This document shows, piece by piece, positions 57,173 through 64,000 of a stretch of 64,000 nt of DNA. Every line of letters starts with the position of its first letter. The first letter of the stretch is position 1. The stretch covers positions 806,001 to 870,000 of the forward strand of contig CACVBU010000046.1 of assembly GCA_902728285.1 (NCBI GenBank), given 5' to 3'. The position numbers and the translations under genes were made by a program. The notes beneath the pieces are model-generated. The model had not been told where the DNA came from. It worked only from the letters and a program-made list of their open reading frames with translations, and made no database searches. Source of the stretch: Clytia hemisphaerica. Taxonomy: Eukaryota; Cnidaria; Hydrozoa; Leptothecata; Clytiidae.

Positions 57173-58002
57173 CCGGGTGCGCCACAAAAAAGTTTCTCTC
57201 TTTGAAACTAATTTTCTCGAAATCTAAAAATTCTAAAAGAACCATTCCTATTCAATTGAAAAGAAGGAAGATGGACTTAAATTTTGATGGGTCATTTATT
57301 AAATTCGATTCATTAGATCAAAAGTTATGCTCAATTGAATAAAAAAGTTACTTTCAGAAAGTGCTCGAAAACGTTAAAAATCGACCTATCAAATTTTTAT
57401 TATAAATTTGGCAATCACAATAGCCTTTACATGATTAAGAACATTTTTCAGTAACTAAACAAATAAATTTTGAAACTGAAGGGTCGAAAGGGTTTAGAAT
57501 CTTCATCAAAATCAATTTAATTTACTTTTACCGAAATTTTCCTCAGATTTTTGCTTCTAGACTGGATAAAGTCTATGTAAGGCTGGATCTACCTCGAAAC
57601 CTATGTTTGATGTATTTTTTTGAACTTTACCAGATTTTTTGGCCTTTTTCGATGAATTTTCTTCCTTACATTGAAATGTAACCTTCCTTCATATAACAAA
57701 AGATCATTTAAACAGCTAATTATCATTTTTAATGATTGAAACGAAAATACTGATGTATCATGTAATTATGCTTCTGTTTAATTTGATAGGTCGATTTTTA
57801 ACGTTTTCGAGCACTTTTCGAAAGTAACTTTTTTATTCAATTGAGCATAACTTTTGATATAATGAATCGGATTTAATAAATGACCCATCAAAATTTAAGT
57901 TTATTTTTCTTCATTCCAATGAAATAGGAATGGTTCTTTTAAAATTTTTAGATTTCGAGAAAATTAGTTTTAAAGAGAGAAACTTTTTTGTGGCGCACCC
58001 GG
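57173..58002. mobile_element. Mariner-like long-TIR element, TA TSD
   Basis: Ends CCGGGTGCGCCACAAAAAAG and its inverse are flanked by TA (57171-57172, 58003-58004). The TIRs are about 220 bp and fairly diverged, around a ~390-bp interior with no transposase. TA duplication and CCGGGTGCGCCAC-type ends suggest a Tc1/mariner relative; this is inferred. Confidence 0.75.
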
Positions 58003-58004
58003 TA

Positions 58005-61000
58005 TCAATGACAAAAATCATAAGTATCATGAATTTCTTTTAGAACTTTTTGAACTTGACACAAAAAAGTGAAAAATGATAGCAAAATAATACAAAAGCA
58101 CACAAAAAATTATAAATTATACAAAAATCTTTATATGGTCGTGATAATAGCAATAACAATAATAATAATATTTACCAAACTGTCCAAAATGTTTTAATAT
58201 AATTTTGATTGTTATTATGTCAAATTTATTTATCTTATTGCTGCCAAAAGATGACTTAAATAATTTCAAGCAGATTAATAATAATAGCCTTTTGCCATTT
58301 CAAATGAAAATTTAGAGAAAAAGAGCAAAACTATTTTATTCAGACTGCTCAAGAAAAGAGATTAATGTGATGCATTAAAGTAAAACTAGAATTTGTACTG
58401 AAGCTGAAATCTCTATAGTTGATTCACCTTGAAATTGGAGTCCAGCCCCATTCTGGTGTCTCGTTTGGAACTGTTTGCCAAATCAAGCAGGGAATCCTGT
58501 ACCAGGGGTAAAAAGCCCCCAATCCGAATTGAAAACAAACCATATGTCATCAGAAACTCATTTATTCATTATGTACATAATGCAGCATGTTTTATGTTTG
58601 GTATCAAAATTCAGTTGTTGTGTTATAAATTTTATACTATATATACATTATGCATCCAAATTCATTTGCATTGGCAATTACATGTCAAAATCCAATCAAG
58701 ATGTAACAAGAGATGATTTACATGACAAAAATTGATATGCAGTCTACAGGGAAAATTTTGAATCCAAAAACTTCCAAGAAACTAAATGTTAGGTACACAT
58801 CATCATTTTGATTGAATTATTCCATTCTGTTGTTTCCTTTAAGTTAAATATGGTTTCACTCATCTTATAAGCAGATTTTGTCAGTGTTTACAAAGATTTC
58901 GTACCAACCACGTGAAGGTGCAAAATAATCCATTGATCTAGGGGCTACTGGATAGTATGTTGGCAACTAACCTGAAAGTATATAATGAAGAGGGGATTAG
59001 GATCTTTGCAAGCTACACCTACATTAACAAACACAAAACAACAAAATTTAAGTCAAACCAGGTCAAACGACAACTGTACAACCAATGAAATTAATCTTAT
59101 ATAATAACCGGCTGACTCTGGCTGACTGTAATTAACCGCCAACTGCAATGCTTCATGAGCCAATCTACTAAACTTCTTGGATGGGTTTTTTTGGTTCTGA
59201 GAATAATACTTACAATTCGGGAAAAGTTCTGCACACGTGCAAGGCATCGAAGTGTATCCATCAAAGAATTGTTGCCCACAAGATGGAGAGAAATGGAACT
59301 CTACAGGCAATTTCCATTTGGAAGAGAACTAAAACAAAATGGAGAAATCATTTTTAAGATTGTCGTGCAGTTTTTATGACCTGTACTTGACTGGCAGGTG
59401 CTGGCCCGCAAACTAAACATAGTCAAATACAATCTGTTTGTGTACCTCAAAATAGTGTGCGGAAAACCCACACAGCTCTTTCTCTCCCAAGAAAATCTTT
59501 TTAACCGGCCAAAACATATTAAAAACATTAGGGTGGTCAAGGTCAGAATCACAAAATTTTCAATGTTATTTTTTTCTCTTATTTCAAAATAAAACCACAA
59601 TAGGTTGGTTGTCCCTTTGCCTCGTAAATTGCCACAAATTCATCTCCTGTCGTCAACCTTTTCTTAGCCAGAGTGATTGGCCAAACAAACAGTAGCTACG
59701 TACCCCGATTGATCCAAAATCTTATCTTGGTAGGGTCTGTTCCAGTGTGAACAATTTCATTAGTGCAAGTATGTCTCTCATTGATAGAGCAAAGAAGCAA
59801 GGAGCAAAGATTACACGGTTGGAAAAAGTTTTGAGGAAAATTTATGGTCGCCATCAAGTTTTGAGAACCTTTTTCAGTAATGCGAAAAAGTTTTCAGATT
59901 CATTACTCCACAACTAAACAACAAAAAAATTTTGGACTTGTCACTGTTTCTTTTACTAATTTACTAATTTTCATTTCTTTTTAATCGATAGAGTCGTTTT
60001 ATATTTCAATGTGTTGTATCTTTTTCTCTGTCCAGTATATTTGTAGTTTATGTCTAAGTTTGTTCAGTTTGTCTCATTTCCTAATTCGTTTCCAATGTGT
60101 ACGGCCACTCAGTTACGGGGTTCCGAACCGGGCTCTCGGTCGACCTTTCAACTTTTTCTCTTTCTTTCTGCTGTACTTCACTGTATGGTCAGAAATTTTA
60201 AACTTTTTTGTTTACAATTTGTTTTATTTTAATCCCTCTTCTCTGTTTCTTATGTACGAAATAGTGTCTGATCAACACTATTTCTTCTTTGGTAAAGATG
60301 ACGGGTGGCTCGCGGGCGCCAGAGAGTGCTTACTCTTGGTACCACACCTGACTCTAGGCTTTGTCTTCATCTTGCCATTTCCTTTTTCTTTGTATAATTG
60401 TTTGTTTGAATGTTTTGTTGTTTTGTATCATATTTGTTGGTATTGTCGGTCGAGCAATTGGGGTGTGATGATGTTTCAGCTTTTGCTGAGATTATGTTGA
60501 GGGTAGTGTTCTGATCCATGAGAGATTTTCAAACTTTTCTTAGATATAAATAGCTCATGATTGGCCATTCACTCACCACTCACTCACCACACACAACAAG
60601 TGGTTTTGTTGATTACAACAATTATGGCAAGTCATAGGCCATAGGCAGATAATATAAGTAGAGAAAGTCAGAAAGAGGGGGAAGGGACAGAGGGAAGCAG
60701 TTTTTCCTGCACTTACTGACTTATCAGATTATAATTGATAACATGCAGGCATGAAAAATAATAGAAAAAATACCACATACCTTACAGATTTGACTTTCCT
60801 TGTTGCAATGGATTTGAGAAGATAACCATAAGAAGAAAAACAAACATTGAGATGATGACCTTGATGGCAGCCCTCAGACAGTCAGATGACGAATTTGGAG
60901 AAGATCGAAAATGTGCAGGCTTCAAATTCTTCAGAATTTGCGACAAAATAGATAAAATCAGGACTGTCTATTCTGTGTTTTCTTCTCCAAGCATCTAAAG

Positions 61001-62030
61001 CTATTTGACAAGTCTTGACTTTTAACGTTTTGACACTAACAGCCATCAAATCCCGGGCAAACCCTGCATTTTGACCTCATCCAGGTCTTCCTGCAAAATT
61101 TTGCAGGGTGCAGGCCTGCAAAACGTTTTTGTACACAAAATCTAAAATACAGACTCGAATTCACGCTTCCTGTAACGCGACTTGATAAACAGTTTTCTTA
61201 TATTTACCGCGGACTTTAAGTCAGTAAAATAAATTTAATGACACAAACGAATGATCCGGAAAAACAACTCCGGGTAGGCTAAAAACAAGCTGCGACAAAA
61301 AAGACTCCGGAGCATACCCTGCGAGTGCATGTTTTGCAGGGGTGTCGCACCGCCCCTGCCCAATCAGCCTATACACAGAATGCAAGATATAAAATTTCCC
61401 TTCACTTTAGGGTAATTCAAGGTGAAACACTGAAATCTTTTATAATAATTAACGGTGAAATTTCAGCTAATCACCAAGTAATTATTGAAAGATTACAGTT
61501 TTTCACCGCCAATTCATCTAGAAGGTCAAGGTAATTGTTTTTTTCTTATGATATAGTTTGCAAATTTCATCTAAAATTTTACAACTATAAATCCTGCGAA
61601 AACACAAATTTAGTTTGAATCTTGTAAAAAAATAAACATTTATCATAATTCCTGAACCAATGATCAAAATTACTTTAAATTTAAAATGTAGGGTCACTGT
61701 GACGATTGAAATGTATTTGTAAAAAAAATTCCCCCAAAAATATGTGGTTCAAATTTTCAATTTTAGACCTGAGGCCGAGAAGGTATTTTTGACTGCAAAC
61801 CAGATGCTTTGCAAAAAATACCTACCAAATTTCTTTACTCAAATATCCTTTAAAATGATCCAAGTGGCAAACCTGTAACTGTAAAATCCCACGTAAAAAT
61901 GAATTGATTTATTCAAAATTAAAAAAAAGATAACCAAAAATATGATAGAAATTTCATACACATTTTTTTTGCATGAAAAAAATAAATATTGAATATAATA
62001 TGTCTTTATATAATGCCCTCTTGAATATAG
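58005..62030. other. Gene-poor stretch with one candidate exon
   Basis: Mostly AT-rich sequence with T-rich open frames (for example 60009-60500) lacking domain features. Repeated CCCTGCAAAA/TTTTGCAGGG words occur at 61055-61345. A possible exon is listed separately at 59214-59328. Confidence 0.4.
59214..59328 (-). other. Candidate internal exon, unknown gene
   Basis: Between acceptor TCCATTTTGTTTTAG and donor GTAAGTATT the minus strand is open and reads FSSKWKLPVEFHFSPSCGQQ and then FFDGYTSMPCTCAELFPN. Composition and splice sites are plausible; no family recognised. Confidence 0.35.
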
Positions 62031-62144
62031 TAGGGCAAAATAGCAACTATTACTAACATATAGCAGTCAATAAGAAGATGAATAAAGAAAAGTCTTTTCT
62101 TAATGACTATCTTGCTAGGAATGGTTGCTATTTTGTCCACAATA

Positions 62145-63901
62145 GCGAGGTTAAGCAAGAAGCTATCTATTACGTACGGAATCTATTACGTGAGTTTTTC
62201 GCAGGCTAGCGCCCAAATCTCAAGGCTAGCTCTGTCCCGTGAAATTTAACCTGTACGTCATAGTTTGGGGAGTGGATCTATTGCGCGAAATTCTCCAATC
62301 TCACGTAATAGATATCGATTAGGATATAAGCATGATCCAGGGAAATTTACCTTACGGAGATTGGGCTGAATCGTTTAGGATCAAAAATCACCCGAAAAAA
62401 ATGTAAACAGAAAAGAAACTTTGGTAGATTTTTTTGACTTCTGACAAGTTTGAGCTGACAGAAGAAAGTTTTTGAATCTCATCTGTGGAAACTATGTTGC
62501 ATACAAACAAAGTGAAAGAATTTATTGCTCAAAAGAAGGTCAAGATGTAAGTGTAATTAAATAACCTTGCTGACGTTTTTATCAAACCAAAACAAACAGA
62601 AAGTTTCTTTCTGGATCTTTGTGTATGTTTGTTTTTCGTCTGTTTTTTATCTTGCTTTTTTTATGCTCTCAAAGTCCAAATACATCCAAAATAACCTTTA
62701 CAATGAACAGCATGTAACCATATTTCTTTTTCATGTTTTGTAGTGTTTCTGTGGTGCCACCATCAAGTGCGAAGAAGCCAAAGTTATAATGTCACCCACC
62801 AAAGCAACAAACACGAAAAAGACTGCTCTGCCAAGCTCAAATAAATTTACCCTTCCACCCGAAGCATAACAGAAGAAATCTTTATTTATTGCTCCAATTT
62901 CAACTGCTACAACTAAGCAACGAGATTCAATTTCTGCTCTCCATCATCAACCATATATTGTACGTACAAATCAGCCTGAGTAAGAACCTGATGTCACACA
63001 ACCGCTGAACTTCAAACCGTTCTCAAAAATTATATAAAGCTCTATCTTCTGGACAACCGCTACTGCTTTAAGTTCTCAATCCTTTACTGAAAAATTTTTA
63101 TTGACTGGTCATCCTTCAACTTCTTCGACATTATGTTATAACGTTCCAGCAGAAAGTTTAGTAGTTTGATTCTAAAGAGACACCTCCCTTCCTAAAAAGG
63201 TGATATTGATATCTTGGAATGCAAAGAAGTAGAAGAAGGAACACCTGCCAGATATGAAACTCGAGACCTGGTTTGCACACTTTATTATAAGAGTGTTTTT
63301 ATTGGTAATGCTAATGGTGAAGCATTCATATAGAAATGCAGCTAAATAAGGATGACAGACTGTACACTATGCTCTTACAGATAATTTTTTCTTTATAAAT
63401 AAAGCAGTAATTTATGATTGGTACATATTTAAACTAGGAATGAAATTATGAAATTGTATATCTTTATTGCAATGTTAAGAATTCATTGAAATGATAAGTC
63501 ATAGACACATATTTTTTGTTTATAAAAATGTTGAATAAAAATAGTAAAAGTAATACAGAGAAAACTCTGACTATGCTTGTCTAGTTTTAATTTTTGTGAA
63601 AACATTTGTCTTGGGAAAAAACTTAGTAGATTAAGATTGAAAGTAAGGGGATTTTATAGACCAACCACCAACAAGAAAGCTGGAAAAGAAAGAAAGAAAA
63701 ATAAAATTTTATAAGTTGGGGCCGAAAGTGAGATACGGAAAAATAAACATTACGTCATACGTCATAGATCGCCTTTTTGCTTAACCACTTTTTTTTCTAT
63801 GCCGTGAAGATTTAGGAATCAGGCTAAAACGCCTCGGATCCAGTCTAAAAACTCACGTAATAGATTCCGTACGTAATAGATAGCTTCTTGCTTAACCTCG
63901 C
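62145..63901. mobile_element. Element with 55-bp identical TIRs, TA flanks
   Basis: GCGAGGTTAAGCAAGAAGCT and the following 35 bp recur exactly inverted at the right end. It is flanked by TA on both sides (62143-62144, 63902-63903). The 1,757-bp interior has decayed coding pieces but no recognisable transposase. Confidence 0.85.
62494..63330 (+). pseudogene. Decayed coding pieces inside the 62145 element
   Basis: A small exon starting ATG near 62494 ends VKEFIAQKKVKM before donor GTAAGTG. An acceptor TGTTTTGTAG leads into VSVVPPSSAKKPKL and a stop. Further right, KKVILISWNAKK or, in another frame, DIDILECKEVEEGTPARYET and DLVCTLYYKSVFIGNANGEA look protein-like. The family is unknown; several stops are present. 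Confidence 0.35.
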
Positions 63902-64000
63902 TAATTGAAGTTGGTGTCAACATTATTGGAAATGTTTATTATATATTTACTTTTCTATATTTAATAATTATCAAAATTATAATCAGTATATGACAACTTA

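Noticed and set aside
58429-58735. Overlapping 86-95-aa ORFs
   Set aside because: Two frames are open over the same stretch, neither with domain features or good start context.
60009-60500. 163-aa hydrophobic ORF as a membrane protein
   Set aside because: T-rich DNA on the plus strand gives Phe/Leu-rich frames by composition; overlapping frames are open as well and no family feature is present.
1-64000. tRNA, rRNA or snRNA genes
   Set aside because: No cloverleaf with A/B boxes and no rRNA or snRNA core motif was recognised by eye; a covariance-model scan would decide.

Overview
The window is AT-rich eukaryotic DNA with spliceosomal introns. It looks like an invertebrate animal genome, most plausibly cnidarian. 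This rests on family content: THAP and TTAA transposons, P2X7 ballast-domain genes, NB-ARC STAND proteins, GIY-YIG Penelope-like elements and coral/Hydra-type repetitive gene families. No database search was possible, so the taxon is an inference. Most of the 64 kb is transposon-derived. Clear host-type sequence is limited to the last exon of a tripeptidyl-peptidase 1 gene and a truncated NB-ARC gene.

0-8 kb: an inverted-repeat element with a 30-bp minisatellite (1-1109) and a decayed BEL/Pao gag on the minus strand (1330-2650). Then comes the most striking item, a 4,075-bp DNA transposon (3205-7279) with near-perfect TIRs and TTAA target duplications. It encodes a THAP/DDE transposase (+) and, tail-to-tail inside the same TIRs, an intact-looking two-exon gene for the cysteine-rich ballast domain known from the C-terminus of P2X7 receptors (-). 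Palindromic TGACGTCA sites lie at similar distances from both ends.

8-22 kb: a 529-aa NB-ARC protein running into a repeat rich in short AGACCT/AGGTCT palindromes, followed by gene-poor DNA with many short inverted-repeat elements and a 1.05-kb tandem array carrying an embedded MITE.

22-43 kb: the TPP1 terminal exon and a truncated Penelope-like element. Next is a large composite: two 3-kb direct repeats (23792-27017, 34197-37179), each containing a hAT-like element, bracket a giant inverted repeat (27020-28275 / 31325-32577) and a minus-strand gene with 85-aa internal repeats. To the right a 1,269-aa transposase-like ORF is followed in the same frame by a decayed Ulp1/C48-type peptidase whose catalytic-cysteine codon is TGA.

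43-56 kb: two divergent TATA-box transposon-type genes, both decayed. The plus-strand one (44822-52220) resembles KDZ-like transposases and is split by a 3.6-kb element with TAA duplications and satellite-like arms. A related cysteine-rich fragment at 54.5-55.5 kb is split by a foldback MITE.

56-64 kb: gene-poor, with a mariner-like long-TIR element (57173-58002) and an element with 55-bp identical TIRs (62145-63901).

Nearly every gene here is part of, or broken by, a mobile element. Nested insertions with readable target duplications allow a relative chronology.
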